A stretch of 64,000 nt of DNA, taken from the NCBI RefSeq assembly GCF_003850565.1, contig NZ_CP027706.1, positions 930,001 through 994,000 on the forward strand, given 5' to 3'. Source of the stretch: Pseudomonas sessilinigenes (lineage in GTDB: Bacteria; Pseudomonadota; Gammaproteobacteria; Pseudomonadales; Pseudomonadaceae). The translations under genes and the position numbers were made by a program. The notes below the pieces were generated by a model. It searched no databases. It was given only the letters and a program-made list of their open reading frames with translations, and was not told where the DNA came from. Shown one piece after another: positions 26,831 through 35,715 of the stretch; within the stretch, counting starts at the first letter, position 1, and the number at the start of each line of letters is the position of its first letter.

Positions 26831-27994
26831 TTAAACGTAGTAGGCCTTCAGCGGTGGGAAACCGTTGAACTCCACGGCGCTGTAGCTGGTGGTGTAGGCA
26901 CCGGTGGACAGCCAGTACAGGCGGTCGCCGATGGCCAGGTTCAGTGGCAGGCCGTACTTGTAGTTCTCGTACATGATGTCGGCGCTGTCACAGGTAGGGC
27001 CTGCGATCACCACTTCTTCGGTTTCGCCTTTCTTCTCGGTCCAGATCGGGAACTTGATGGACTCGTCCATGGTTTCGATCAGGCCGGAGAACTTGCCCAC
27101 GTCGGTGTAGATCCAGCGCTCCACCGCGGTACGCGACTTGCGGGCCACCAGGACCACTTCGCTGACCAGGATGCCGGCGTTGGCGATCAGCGAACGGCCC
27201 GGCTCGAGGATGATTTCCGGCAGGTCGTCACCGAAGTCTTCCTTGAGGAAGCGGATGATTTCCTCGGCGTAGGTTTCCAGGCTGTTGGTGCGGGTGATGT
27301 AGTTGGCCGGGAAGCCACCGCCCATGTTGATCAGCTTCAGTTCGATGCCGTCTTCTTCTTTAAGACGCTCGAAGATCACCTTGACCTTGGCGATGGCCGC
27401 GTCCCAGACGCTGATGTCGCGCTGCTGGGAGCCGACGTGGAACGACACGCCGTAAGGCACCAGGCCCAGGTCGCGGGCCAGGATCAGGAGGTCCATGGCC
27501 ATGTCGGTCTGGCAGCCGAACTTGCGCGACAGCGGCCAGTCGGCGGTGGTGGAGCCTTCGGTGAGGATGCGCACGTAGACTTTGGAACCCGGGGCGGCCT
27601 TGGCGATGTTGCGCAGGTCGGCTTCGGAGTCGGTGGCATACAGGCGCACGCCCTTCTCATAGAAGTAGCGGATGTCCTTGGACTTCTTGATGGTGTTGCC
27701 GTAGCTGATGTTGGCCGGGTTGACGCCGCGCCCCAACACCTTGTCCAGCTCGTAGATCGAGGCGATGTCGAAGCTCGAACCTTTTTCGTGCAGCAGGTCG
27801 ATGATTTCCACGGCCGGGTTGGCCTTGACCGCGTAGTAGACCTTGGCGAACTCGAACCCGGCGCGCAGGTCGTCATAGGCCTGGGCGATCATCTGGGTAT
27901 CGATCATCACGAACGGGGTTTCTTTCTGGTCGGCGAACGCCTTCATTTTCTGAAAGGTTTCGCGCGCGAAATAGTCTTCGACGTTAATCGACAT
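26831..27994 (-). CDS. speC: Ornithine decarboxylase (PLP fold III)
   Basis: Pyridoxal-phosphate enzyme making putrescine from ornithine at the head of polyamine synthesis. I chose the ATG at 27994: AGGAG lies eight bases upstream and 387 residues result, the size of P. aeruginosa SpeC. Motifs of alanine-racemase-fold decarboxylases are present: VYYAVKANP with the PLP lysine, HVGSQQ, the INMGGGFPANY phosphate loop, EPGRSLIANAG, and GPTCDSADIMY with the catalytic cysteine. The frame stays open for 70 codons upstream, but that part overlaps a terminator-like hairpin and looks untranslated. Lysine or bifunctional activity cannot be excluded. Confidence 0.93.
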   Translation of the reverse strand: MSINVEDYFARETFQKMKAFADQKETPFVMIDTQMIAQAYDDLRAGFEFAKVYYAVKANPAVEIIDLLHEKGSSFDIASIYELDKVLGRGVNPANISYGNTIKKSKDIRYFYEKGVRLYATDSEADLRNIAKAAPGSKVYVRILTEGSTTADWPLSRKFGCQTDMAMDLLILARDLGLVPYGVSFHVGSQQRDISVWDAAIAKVKVIFERLKEEDGIELKLINMGGGFPANYITRTNSLETYAEEIIRFLKEDFGDDLPEIILEPGRSLIANAGILVSEVVLVARKSRTAVERWIYTDVGKFSGLIETMDESIKFPIWTEKKGETEEVVIAGPTCDSADIMYENYKYGLPLNLAIGDRLYWLSTGAYTTSYSAVEFNGFPPLKAYYV

Positions 27995-28126
27995 GCGTGG
28001 AAGCTCCTGATGGCAAACGTTGGTAATCAATGGGTGGCAGGCAATGCCAGGGTCGACACCGCCTTGTGAACGTCCTCCGTATCCCCACTTTGGTTCGCCT
28101 ACTTCCCAAGGCATGTCGCCGAAAGC

Positions 28127-28158
28127 AAAAAGGCCATGGGAAATCTGCCCTTGGCCTT
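28127..28158 (-). terminator. Terminator-like hairpin inside the speC leader
   Basis: On the minus strand AAGGCCA-A-GGG pairs with CCC-A-TGGCCTT (28158 to 28130), followed directly by TTTTT. It sits about 130 bases upstream of the speC ATG and about 55-85 bases downstream of the best promoter. It could be an attenuator or the 3' end of a short RNA. Confidence 0.6.
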
Positions 28159-28219
28159 GCTGTCTCGTCGTCAGTACTTGAGCCGGATGGATCGTTTCCA
28201 GCATGGACGTTCGGCGCGA

Positions 28220-28248
28220 ACTTTAGGCGGTGAGGGGGCTTAGATCAA
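28220..28248 (-). promoter_or_regulatory. Predicted speC promoter
   Basis: Minus-strand TTGATC (28248-28243) and TAAAGT (28225-28220) are separated by 17 bases, giving a plausible sigma-70 promoter with a start near 28213. Confidence 0.45.
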
Positions 28249-28597
28249 CAAAAAATGTCGCGTTTTTGCACTTGTCTGACGTGCGTCGCAGACGCCTCTC
28301 TTTGTAGCCGACACAGATGACGGACAGATGTTCCCGAAGAATTCCCAGGTGTTAAAAATACCTGCACGTTCGACTCTTTTGCGTGCCAAGTGGCTGGTAA
28401 GTATGAAGGCGTCAACATCGGCGACGTTAGCGGCGAGAGGGCGGTGCAAGGGGGATTTTGACTGTTTCGCAACCGCTCGCTGGAGGGCTGCCAGAGGCGC
28501 GACTGTTGATATTTTTTTTCGGCACGTGGGAGCGCCAAAAATCGGTTGGCGAGGGTGCTGGTTTGCGCTGGACCGCGCAGCGGTTCCCTTCCTTTAT
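28249..28597. other. Intergenic stretch without recognisable gene
   Basis: The roughly 350 bases between the speC promoter and the opu terminator contain short open frames on both strands. None has a ribosome-binding site or a familiar product. A run of eight T near 28510 is the only notable local feature. Confidence 0.4.
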
Positions 28598-28622
28598 GAA
28601 AAGAAGGGCCGCTGCATGGCCC
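28598..28622 (-). terminator. Probable terminator of the osmoprotectant operon
   Basis: Minus-strand GGGCC-ATGCAGC-GGCCC (28622 to 28606) is followed by TTCTTTTC. It is short and lies 50 bases after the last gene. Confidence 0.5.
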
Positions 28623-28671
28623 AGCGCGAGCAGGCCACTGCGCCATAGGGGCGCTTTTGGTTATTTATTGA

Positions 28672-29829
28672 TCAGGAGGCCGCTATTTCAGCCGGCGAGA
28701 CGATATGGGTCTTCATCCCCCGGGAGCGGCCCGAGCTGAGGTAGGCGGCAATGGATTCCTGGGTCACTTCGCCGAGGAACACCCGCTCGGCGTCCATCAC
28801 CGGCAGCCACGAGCGGTTGAACTCGTACATGCGTGACAGAAGAATCCGTAGATGCTCGTCGTAGACGGCGGTGGCATTGAATTCCCGCAGGAATTGGCCG
28901 CAGGTGCCGTTCTGACGGTGCAGGTCACGGCGTCGTACATAACCCAAGGCTTTGTTCTCGGTGCAGGTCACCACCACGTAGCGTCGGTCGTGCTCGTCCA
29001 TCAGCTCCAGGGCCTCGGTCACCTGGGTGTCCGGGCTCACCGACGGGGCGTTGTCCGCGGCATCCTCGGCCTTGACCAGCAGCAGGCGCTTGAGGGTGCT
29101 GTCCTGGCCGACGAAGTTGCTGACGAAGTCGTCCGCCGGGTGGGCCAGCAGGGTATCCGGGTGGTCGATCTGCAGAAGCTTGCCGGCGCGGAAGATGGCG
29201 ATCTTGTCCCCCAGCTTGATGGCTTCGTCGATGTCGTGGCTGACCATGATCACGGTCTTGTTCAGTGCCCGCTGCATCTCGAAGAACTCGTTCTGGATCA
29301 TCTCGCGGTTGATCGGGTCCACTGCACCGAAAGGCTCGTCCATCAGCAGCAGCGGAGCCTCGGCGGCCAGGGCGCGGATCACCCCGATCCGCTGTTGCTG
29401 GCCGCCGGACAGCTCGCGTGGGTAGCGATGCAGGTACTGCTTGGGTTCGAGCTTGATCATGCTCATCAGCTCGCGGGCGCGGTCGTGGCACTTCTGCTTG
29501 TCCCAGCCCAGCAGGCGTGGCACCACGGTGATGTTTTCCTCGATGGTCATGTTGGGAAACAGGCCGATCTGCTGGATCACGTAGCCGATGTTGCGGCGCA
29601 GGGTCACTTCGTCCAGGCCGGTGGTGTCCTCGCCGTTGATCAGCACCTTGCCCGAGGTGGGCATGATCAGGCGGTTGATCATCTTCAGCGTGGTGCTCTT
29701 GCCGCAGCCGGAGGGGCCGAGGAATACGCAGATCTCGCCTTCGTTGACGGTCAGGCTGACCGAGTCGACGGCTTTGACATCCTTGCCGTTGCTGCGAAAG
29801 GTCTTGCTCAGGTTCTGTAGTTCGATCAT
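28672..29829 (-). CDS. opuCA: Osmoprotectant ABC importer, ATPase with CBS domains
   Basis: ATP-binding subunit of a glycine betaine/carnitine/choline-type importer. From the ATG at 29829 it has 385 residues. Walker A GPSGCGKST, signature LSGGQQQR and Walker B LLLMDEP are intact, with the switch His in MVSHD. About 120 C-terminal residues form tandem CBS domains (VTEALELMDEHDRRYVVV and later), which sense ionic strength in related systems. Its start overlaps the permease stop as ATGA. It is last in a four-gene operon. The opuC symbols follow P. aeruginosa usage for the carnitine/choline system; the true substrate is not determined here. Confidence 0.9.
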   Translation of the reverse strand: MIELQNLSKTFRSNGKDVKAVDSVSLTVNEGEICVFLGPSGCGKSTTLKMINRLIMPTSGKVLINGEDTTGLDEVTLRRNIGYVIQQIGLFPNMTIEENITVVPRLLGWDKQKCHDRARELMSMIKLEPKQYLHRYPRELSGGQQQRIGVIRALAAEAPLLLMDEPFGAVDPINREMIQNEFFEMQRALNKTVIMVSHDIDEAIKLGDKIAIFRAGKLLQIDHPDTLLAHPADDFVSNFVGQDSTLKRLLLVKAEDAADNAPSVSPDTQVTEALELMDEHDRRYVVVTCTENKALGYVRRRDLHRQNGTCGQFLREFNATAVYDEHLRILLSRMYEFNRSWLPVMDAERVFLGEVTQESIAAYLSSGRSRGMKTHIVSPAEIAAS

Positions 29830-30494
29830 TTCAGGGCTCCTAGTGGGCTCAATCCTTTTGGCGTCAGCGAACGTTGCAGCCATTGCAGAAGCAGGTCGGC
29901 AAAGATGGCCAGGAGGCTGACCAGCACGGCGCCGACGATCAGCATCGACATGTCGCTGCGGCTGATGGAGGCCAGGATCAGCACCCCCAGGCCGCCGGCG
30001 CCGATGGTGGCGGCGATGGTCATGACGCCGATGTTCATCACCACCGCGGTGCGTACTCCGGCGAGGATCACCGGCACCGCAATGGGCAGCTCGACCATGC
30101 GCAGGCGCTGGCCGAAGGTCATGCCGATACCCCGGGCGGCCTCGCGAATGCCCGGTTCAACGCCGGTCAGTGCCAGGTAGGTGTTGCGCATGATCGGCAA
30201 CAGGGAGTAAAGGAACACGGCGGTGATCGCCGGCAGCGGCCCCAGGCCCTGGCCGAACGTGGAGTAGAACGGCAGCAGCAGGCCGAACAGGGCGATGGAC
30301 GGGATGGTCAGCAACACCGTGGCGCTGGCCTGCAAGGGCCCGGCGAGGCTGGGAAAGCGGGTCATCAAAACGCCCAGGGGCACGCCAAAGACGATGGCCA
30401 GGGTGACGGCGATGCCCACCAGGGTGATGTGTTGCCAGGTCAGGTGCAGTACCTGGGCCCAATCGAGATGGGAAAAGGCGTTCAAGAATTCCAT
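29826..30494 (-). CDS. opuCB: Osmoprotectant ABC importer, permease
   Basis: Inner-membrane permease of 222 residues with about five or six spans. It has the importer EAA-type loop GIREAARGIGMTFGQRLRMVELP and the IPSIALFGLLLP and NIGVMTIAATIGAGGLG segments typical of OpuC/Osm permeases. It lies between the binding protein and the ATPase, 12 bases after the former. Confidence 0.9.
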   Translation of the reverse strand: MEFLNAFSHLDWAQVLHLTWQHITLVGIAVTLAIVFGVPLGVLMTRFPSLAGPLQASATVLLTIPSIALFGLLLPFYSTFGQGLGPLPAITAVFLYSLLPIMRNTYLALTGVEPGIREAARGIGMTFGQRLRMVELPIAVPVILAGVRTAVVMNIGVMTIAATIGAGGLGVLILASISRSDMSMLIVGAVLVSLLAIFADLLLQWLQRSLTPKGLSPLGALK

Positions 30495-30506
30495 GTCTTC
30501 TCCTCT

Positions 30507-31400
30507 TTAATCGAGTGGGTGCTGGCGCAGGAAATCTGCGGCCACGGCGGAGGGGCTTTCATGGTCGACGTCGACCCGCGCGTTCAGCTGGCGCATGGTT
30601 TCGTCGTCGAACAGCGCCGCCAGCGGCTCGAGTTCGGCGGCCAGTTGCGGGTGGGCGTCGAGGTAGACCTGGCGCACCACGGGAGCGGCGGTGTAGTCCG
30701 GGAAGTAGTGCTTGTCGTCCTCCAGCAATTTGAGCTTGAAGGCGCTAAGACGCCCGTCGGTGGTGTAGACCAGGCCGGCAAACACCTGGCCATTGCGCAA
30801 GGCGGTGTAGACCAGGCCGGCGTCCATCTGCCGGGTGTTCTTGCGGGTCAGGGCCATGTCATACAGCTTGACCATCCCGGCCATGCCGTCGGAACGGTTG
30901 GCGAACTCGGTGTCCAGGGCCACCAGGCGGTTTTCCCGGGTGTTTTCGTCCAGGGCCCGGGTCAGGTCGCTGATGCTGTTGATTTGTGGATGTTCCTTGG
31001 CCACGTTTTCCGGCAGCGCCAGGGCATAGGTGTTGCTGAACTTGGACGGCGACAACCAGACCAGGCCTTTTTTCGCGTCGAGTTCTTTCACCCGGGCGTA
31101 GGACTGCTGCTTGTCGAGCTTTTCGTCGATGTGGTTGTAGGCCACCAGCGACACCCCGGTGTATTCCCAGATCAGGTCCAGCTGGCCGCTTTCCTGGGCA
31201 CTGCGGGCCAGGTTGCTGCCCAGGCCGCCGGTGACCCGGGTGTCGTAGCCCTTGCTGCGCAGGTACTGGGAGGTGATTTCCGCCAGCAGGGTCTGTTCGG
31301 TGAAGACCCGGGCGCCGATGCGGATCAGGGGTTTTTCCGCGGCGTGCGCCAGGCTGGCAAACAGCAGGACGCAGCCGAGTAACAGGCTTGTTTTCTTCAT
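30507..31400 (-). CDS. opuCC: Osmoprotectant ABC importer, periplasmic binding protein
   Basis: Substrate-binding protein of 297 residues from the ATG at 31400. It has a cleavable signal (MKKTSLLLGCVLLFASLAHA). The mature part carries the OpuAC-type fold: IRIGARVFTEQTLLAEI, DLIWEYTGVSLVAYN, and the acidic ligand-pocket region near RLVALDTEFANRSDGM. The cysteine in the signal is not in a lipobox, so the protein should be free in the periplasm. The longer frame upstream overlaps the preceding permease and is not real. Confidence 0.9.
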   Translation of the reverse strand: MKKTSLLLGCVLLFASLAHAAEKPLIRIGARVFTEQTLLAEITSQYLRSKGYDTRVTGGLGSNLARSAQESGQLDLIWEYTGVSLVAYNHIDEKLDKQQSYARVKELDAKKGLVWLSPSKFSNTYALALPENVAKEHPQINSISDLTRALDENTRENRLVALDTEFANRSDGMAGMVKLYDMALTRKNTRQMDAGLVYTALRNGQVFAGLVYTTDGRLSAFKLKLLEDDKHYFPDYTAAPVVRQVYLDAHPQLAAELEPLAALFDDETMRQLNARVDVDHESPSAVAADFLRQHPLD

Positions 31401-31423
31401 GTTCACTCCAAGGCTCGTGCTGG

Positions 31424-32140
31424 TCAGGACGGACGCAGGCCGCGTTCCAGCCAGAGGCGGCTGGCCAGGGTCACCAGGCCGTCCAGAAGCAGCGCCAGCA
31501 GCGCGGTGCAGGCGGCGCCGAGCAGCAGTTGCGGCTGGTTGTTCAGGGCGATGCCGGGGAAGATCAGGCTGCCCAGGCTGTTGGCGCCGATCAGGAAAGC
31601 CAGGGGCGCGGTGCCGACGTTGATCGCCAGGGCTACCCGCACGCCGCCGACGATGATTGGCACGGCATTGGGCAATTCGACTTTCCACAGCACCTGGCGC
31701 GGGGTCATGCCGATGCCGATGGCGGCTTCCTTGAGCGAGCCCTGGACGTTCTTCAGGCCTTCATAGGTATTGCGCACGATGGGCAGGAGGGAGGCGAGGA
31801 ACAGGGCGAAGATCGCCGGTCCGCTGCCGATGCCGAGGACCCCGAGGGCGATGGCCAGGACGGCCAGGGGAGGCACGGTGTTACCGATGTTGAACACTTG
31901 CATGAAGCGCTCGGCGCGCCTGGCCATGGCAGGGCGGCTGAGAAGGATGCCGGCGGGCAGGCCCACTAGCAGGGCGGCGAACATGGACGCCAGGACCAGG
32001 AACAGATGAGCTTGCAGGTAGAACAACAGATCGTCGCGGTAGTGTTCGATCGTATCGATGCCGATCCAGTGGACCAGCAGGGCCAGGAGGGCGATAACCG
32101 CAGCCCCTCCTATCAGCCCTTTGCCATAGCGAATAGCCAC
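31424..32140 (-). CDS. opuCD: Osmoprotectant ABC importer, first permease
   Basis: First gene of the operon, 238 residues, with about six membrane spans. The loop GSLKEAAIGIGMTPRQVLWKVELP contacts the ATPase, and NVGTAPLAFLIGANSLG parallels the other permease, so the two form the usual heterodimer pair. It is followed after 23 bases by the binding-protein gene. Confidence 0.9.
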   Translation of the reverse strand: MAIRYGKGLIGGAAVIALLALLVHWIGIDTIEHYRDDLLFYLQAHLFLVLASMFAALLVGLPAGILLSRPAMARRAERFMQVFNIGNTVPPLAVLAIALGVLGIGSGPAIFALFLASLLPIVRNTYEGLKNVQGSLKEAAIGIGMTPRQVLWKVELPNAVPIIVGGVRVALAINVGTAPLAFLIGANSLGSLIFPGIALNNQPQLLLGAACTALLALLLDGLVTLASRLWLERGLRPS

Positions 32141-32582
32141 GGGCGGACTCCTTTTTTCTTATCGGTCGGCGGGCGCTTTCCCCTGTGGCAGGGCCGTGGC
32201 CGACTGCCGGGAAAATCCCCGCGAAAAGCAGTTCGTCGAGTGCCGGCAGGGCGGCGGTGAACGAACCATGAGCGCAGCTTCGTCAAGCTAACTTGCTGAA
32301 ATTCCAGGCATCTGATGCGCGCCTGGCAGGGAAGTGGACGTCTCCACCTTTTAAAAGGTTCCATAGTTAACGGCGTTTGGCCACCCTTGTGGCTGCTACC
32401 TTGCGGCGCGAGGCGGTGATCCAGGGGAGGGATGGCCGGGTTGCGGGCGCTGCGCGCCGGGTCGCAGTCTGCGCTGGCGCTAGACAGCGGCTACAGGGCG
32501 TAGCGGGGCTGAACGGTGGTCCGGGGAGGCAGCTTTGCGCTATACTCGCCGCCCTTTTTTGATCACCGCCAGGCGATTTCCC
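32141..32582. promoter_or_regulatory. Divergent intergenic region opu/prfC
   Basis: This 440-base gap must hold the promoters of the opu operon (minus) and prfC (plus). A TATACT at 32541-32546 is a good -10 for prfC, 36 bases before its ATG, though the -35 is weak. A perfect 14-base palindrome ACCTTTTAAAAGGT lies at 32346-32359. No gene is evident. Confidence 0.45.
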
Positions 32583-34166
32583 ATGACCCAACAGGCCGCC
32601 GAAGTCGCGAAACGCCGCACTTTCGCCATTATTTCCCACCCGGATGCGGGTAAGACCACCATCACCGAAAAGCTGTTGCTGATGGGCAAGGCCATTGCGG
32701 TGGCGGGTACCGTCAAGTCGCGTAAGTCCGACCGCCACGCCACCTCCGACTGGATGGAGATGGAGAAGCAGCGCGGCATTTCCATCACGACGTCGGTCAT
32801 GCAGTTCCCCTATCGCGAACACATGATCAACCTGCTGGACACCCCCGGCCACGAAGACTTCTCGGAAGACACCTACCGCACCCTGACCGCGGTGGATTCG
32901 GCGCTGATGGTGCTCGACGGCGGTAAGGGCGTAGAGCCGCGGACCATTGCCCTGATGGATGTCTGCCGCCTGCGGGATACGCCGATCGTCAGCTTCATCA
33001 ACAAGCTGGACCGCGACATCCGCGACCCGATCGAACTGCTGGACGAAATCGAGGCGGTACTGAAGATCAAGGCCGCGCCGATCACCTGGCCGATCGGTTG
33101 CTACCGCGACTTCAAGGGCGTGTACCACTTGGCGGGCGATTACATCATCGTCTACACCCCGGGCCACGGCCACGAGCGCACCGAGACCAAGATCATCGAG
33201 AAGCTCGACTCCGCCGAAGCCCGTGCCCACCTGGGCGACGAGTACGAGCGTTTCCTCGAGCAGCTGGAGCTGGTGCAGGGCGCCTGCCACGAGTTCGACC
33301 AACAGGAGTTTCTCGACGGCCACCTGACCCCGGTGTTCTTCGGTACCGCCCTGGGCAACTTCGGGGTCGACCATGTGCTCGACGCCGTAGTGGACTGGGC
33401 CCCGCTGCCGCTGCCACGGGCGGCCAACGAGCGCAGCGTGGCGCCCCAGGAAGAGAAGTTCTCGGGCTTTGTGTTCAAGATCCAGGCGAACATGGACCCC
33501 AAGCACCGCGACCGCATCGCCTTCATGCGTATCTGCTCGGGCAAGTACGAAAAGGGCATGAAGATGCGCCATGTGCGCACCGGCAAGGACGTGCGCATCG
33601 GCGACGCCCTGACCTTCTTCTCCTCCGAGCGTGAGCAACTGGAAGAAGCTTTCGCCGGTGACATCATCGGCCTGCACAACCACGGCACCATCCAGATCGG
33701 CGACACCTTCACCGAAGGCGAGGCCCTGGGTTTCACCGGTATCCCGCACTTCGCCCCGGAACTGTTCCGCCGTGTGCGCCTGAAGGACCCGCTCAAGTCC
33801 AAGCAGCTGCGCCAGGGCCTGCAGCAGCTTGCCGAAGAGGGCGCGACCCAGGTGTTCTTCCCCGAGCGCAGCAACGACATCATCCTGGGCGCCGTCGGTG
33901 TGCTGCAGTTCGATGTGGTGGCCAGCCGCCTGAAGGAAGAATACAAGGTCGAATGCGCCTACGAGCCGATCACCGTGTGGTCCGCTCGCTGGATCAGCTG
34001 CGACGACAAGAAGAAGCTGGAGGAGTTTTCCAACAAGGCGGTGGAGAACCTGGCGCTGGACGGCGGCGGTCACCTGACCTACCTGGCGCCGACCCGGGTC
34101 AACCTGGCGCTGATGGAAGAGCGCTGGCCGGACGTGAAATTCCGCGCGACCCGCGAACACCACTAA
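32583..34166 (+). CDS. prfC: Peptide chain release factor 3
   Basis: GTPase that removes RF1/RF2 from the ribosome after termination and helps quality control. From the ATG at 32583 it has 527 residues, the family size. The G-domain motifs are HPDAGKTT, the switch region [17 protein letters not shown] and NKLDRD. The C-terminal half carries the RF3-specific domains with [12 protein letters not shown]. It is monocistronic, with a terminator 18 bases after the stop. Confidence 0.97.
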   Translation: MTQQAAEVAKRRTFAIISHPDAGKTTITEKLLLMGKAIAVAGTVKSRKSDRHATSDWMEMEKQRGISITTSVMQFPYREHMINLLDTPGHEDFSEDTYRTLTAVDSALMVLDGGKGVEPRTIALMDVCRLRDTPIVSFINKLDRDIRDPIELLDEIEAVLKIKAAPITWPIGCYRDFKGVYHLAGDYIIVYTPGHGHERTETKIIEKLDSAEARAHLGDEYERFLEQLELVQGACHEFDQQEFLDGHLTPVFFGTALGNFGVDHVLDAVVDWAPLPLPRAANERSVAPQEEKFSGFVFKIQANMDPKHRDRIAFMRICSGKYEKGMKMRHVRTGKDVRIGDALTFFSSEREQLEEAFAGDIIGLHNHGTIQIGDTFTEGEALGFTGIPHFAPELFRRVRLKDPLKSKQLRQGLQQLAEEGATQVFFPERSNDIILGAVGVLQFDVVASRLKEEYKVECAYEPITVWSARWISCDDKKKLEEFSNKAVENLALDGGGHLTYLAPTRVNLALMEERWPDVKFRATREHH

Positions 34167-34184
34167 GTTCGCCTGCCACACCCC

Positions 34185-34216
34185 AAGCCCCACGGTGCAG
34201 ACCGCGGGGCTTTTTT
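34185..34216 (+). terminator. Terminator of prfC
   Basis: AAGCCCCACGG pairs with CCGCGGGGCTT around a short loop and is followed by TTTTTT. Confidence 0.9.
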
Positions 34217-34401
34217 GTGCCTGCTGGCAAGCTCATGGCACCCCTCACCGTTAGTCGGGCGGGGGCTCCTGGTGAAGGGATCGATAGCTGGCTATCTGGA
34301 AAGTCCCGGGTATCGCGACTAGGTTTCAGGTTGTGCTGTGGCCGTTGCAAGGCACGGTTTGCAGCCTTCGATGATTCACCTTTGAAGGGATGGAATCGGC
34401 T

Positions 34402-34641
34402 ATGAGAATTTTTCAACGCGTGGTGTTGCTGATCAAAGTGCTGGTGCTGCTATCGGTGGGCATGTCGGCGGCCTGGGCCAACAACCTGTTGCAGGTCAAG
34501 GAGCCCGGATACTCGTCGAGCCAGGGCACGTCCGTGCAGATGCTGGCCAAGTCCGAGTCGGAGCCGGGGGATGAAGGGCAGGGCGGCAGCTCGGGCGATG
34601 ACGACCAGACCACCGACGACGGCGAGCCTGACCAGGGCTGA
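34402..34641 (+). CDS. Small exported acidic protein, unknown function
   Basis: 79-residue protein. A signal peptide with a hydrophobic core (VVLLIKVLVLLSVGMSAAWA) precedes a mature part of only about 53 residues. The last third is Gly/Ser/Asp/Glu-rich and very acidic (GQGGSSGDDDQTTDDGEPDQ), probably disordered. The ATG at 34402 is chosen because AAGGGA lies about 11 bases upstream; an ATG at 34390 would sit on top of that site. It is alone between two terminators. I do not recognise a family. Confidence 0.6.
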   Translation: MRIFQRVVLLIKVLVLLSVGMSAAWANNLLQVKEPGYSSSQGTSVQMLAKSESEPGDEGQGGSSGDDDQTTDDGEPDQG

Positions 34642-34688
34642 AAAAAAGCCCCTCGCAACGGATCGATGCGCAATCCGTCGGGAGGGGC
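34641..34688 (-). terminator. Terminator of the dpp operon
   Basis: Minus-strand GCCCCTC...ACGGAT pairs with ATCCGT...GAGGGGC (34688 to 34648) and is followed by seven T. It begins at the stop codon of the small exported protein, so the convergent units share this segment. Confidence 0.85.
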
Positions 34689-34704
34689 CGGTGCAACAAG
34701 GTTC

Positions 34705-34738
34705 AGGCGCTCCCGCAGGTTCCGGGGGGCGCCTTTTT
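34705..34738 (+). terminator. Terminator of the small exported-protein gene
   Basis: AGGCGC (34705-34710) pairs with GCGCCT (34729-34734), with further C/G pairing inside, followed by TTTTT. It ends nine bases before the dppF stop. Confidence 0.8.
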
Positions 34739-34746
34739 CATGCTCG

Positions 34747-35715
34747 TTACAAGAACTGCTCGGCGTAGTGGCAGGCCACCTGGCGGCTGTCGAGCTGGCG
34801 CAAGGCCGGCTCTTCGGTGCTGCAACGCTCGGTGGCGTACGGGCAGCGCTTGTGGAAGGCGCAGCCGGGCGGCGGGTTCAGAGGGTTGGGCAGCTCGCCG
34901 GCGATCTTGATCTTCGGCTTGTCCGGGTCCGGATGGATGGCCGGGGTGGCCGAGAGCAGGGCCTGGGTGTAGGGGTGCAGGGGACGGGTGTAGATGTCCT
35001 CCTTGGGGCCCATTTCCACTGGCCGGCCCAGGTACATCACCAGCACCTGGTCAGCGACGTGGCGCACCACCGCCAGGTTGTGCGAGATGAACACGTAGGC
35101 AGTATTGAATTCCTGCTGCAGGTCCATGAACAGGTTCAGCACCTGGGCCTGGATCGATACGTCCAGGGCCGAGGTCGGTTCATCCGCCACCAGCACCTTG
35201 GGTTGCAGCATCATCGCCCGGGCCAGGGCGATACGCTGGCGCTGGCCGCCGGAGAACATGTGCGGGTAGCGCTGGTAATGCTCGGGGCGCAGGCCCACCT
35301 GCTTCATCATCGCCTGGACTTTCTCGCGGCGCTCGGTGGCCGACAGCTTGGTGTTGATCAGCAATGGCTCGGCCAGCTGGTCACCGATCTTCTGCCGTGG
35401 GTTGAGCGAGGCGTAGGGGCTCTGGAACACCATCTGCACGTCGCGGCGCAGTTGCTTGCGCTGCTCCTTGGTGGCGCCCTTGACCTCATGGCCGGCGATC
35501 TGCAGCGAGCCCGAAGATGGCTCCTCGATCAGGGTCAGGGCCCGGGCCAGGGTGGACTTGCCGCAACCGGATTCGCCCACCACGGCCAGGGTCTTGCCGG
35601 CCTCCAGTTCGAAGGACACGCCATTGAGTGCGCGAACGGTGGCGTGGCCCTTGAACAGGCCCCGGGACACTTCGTAGTGACGGGTCAGGTCGCGGGCGGT
35701 TAGAACGACGGCCAT
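34747..35715 (-). CDS. dppF: Dipeptide ABC importer ATPase DppF
   Basis: Second ATPase of the di/tripeptide importer. The ATG at 35715 overlaps the dppD stop; a GTG one codon earlier is possible. 322 residues with Walker A GESGCGKST, signature FSGGQRQR, Walker B VLVADEP and HNLAVVRHV. The C-terminal oligopeptide-transporter extension has the cysteine pattern CAFHKRCPYATERC, expected to bind an iron-sulphur cluster in this family. It is last in the operon and followed by a strong terminator. Confidence 0.95.
   Translation of the reverse strand: MAVVLTARDLTRHYEVSRGLFKGHATVRALNGVSFELEAGKTLAVVGESGCGKSTLARALTLIEEPSSGSLQIAGHEVKGATKEQRKQLRRDVQMVFQSPYASLNPRQKIGDQLAEPLLINTKLSATERREKVQAMMKQVGLRPEHYQRYPHMFSGGQRQRIALARAMMLQPKVLVADEPTSALDVSIQAQVLNLFMDLQQEFNTAYVFISHNLAVVRHVADQVLVMYLGRPVEMGPKEDIYTRPLHPYTQALLSATPAIHPDPDKPKIKIAGELPNPLNPPPGCAFHKRCPYATERCSTEEPALRQLDSRQVACHYAEQFL

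Noticed and set aside
27995..28204. 70-codon N-terminal extension of SpeC
   Set aside because: The internal ATG has AGGAG and gives the family length; the extension crosses a terminator-like hairpin. Kept only as part of the leader finding.
28245..28739. Short open frames between speC and opuCA
   Set aside because: Overlap promoter and terminator signals; no translation signals or conserved look.
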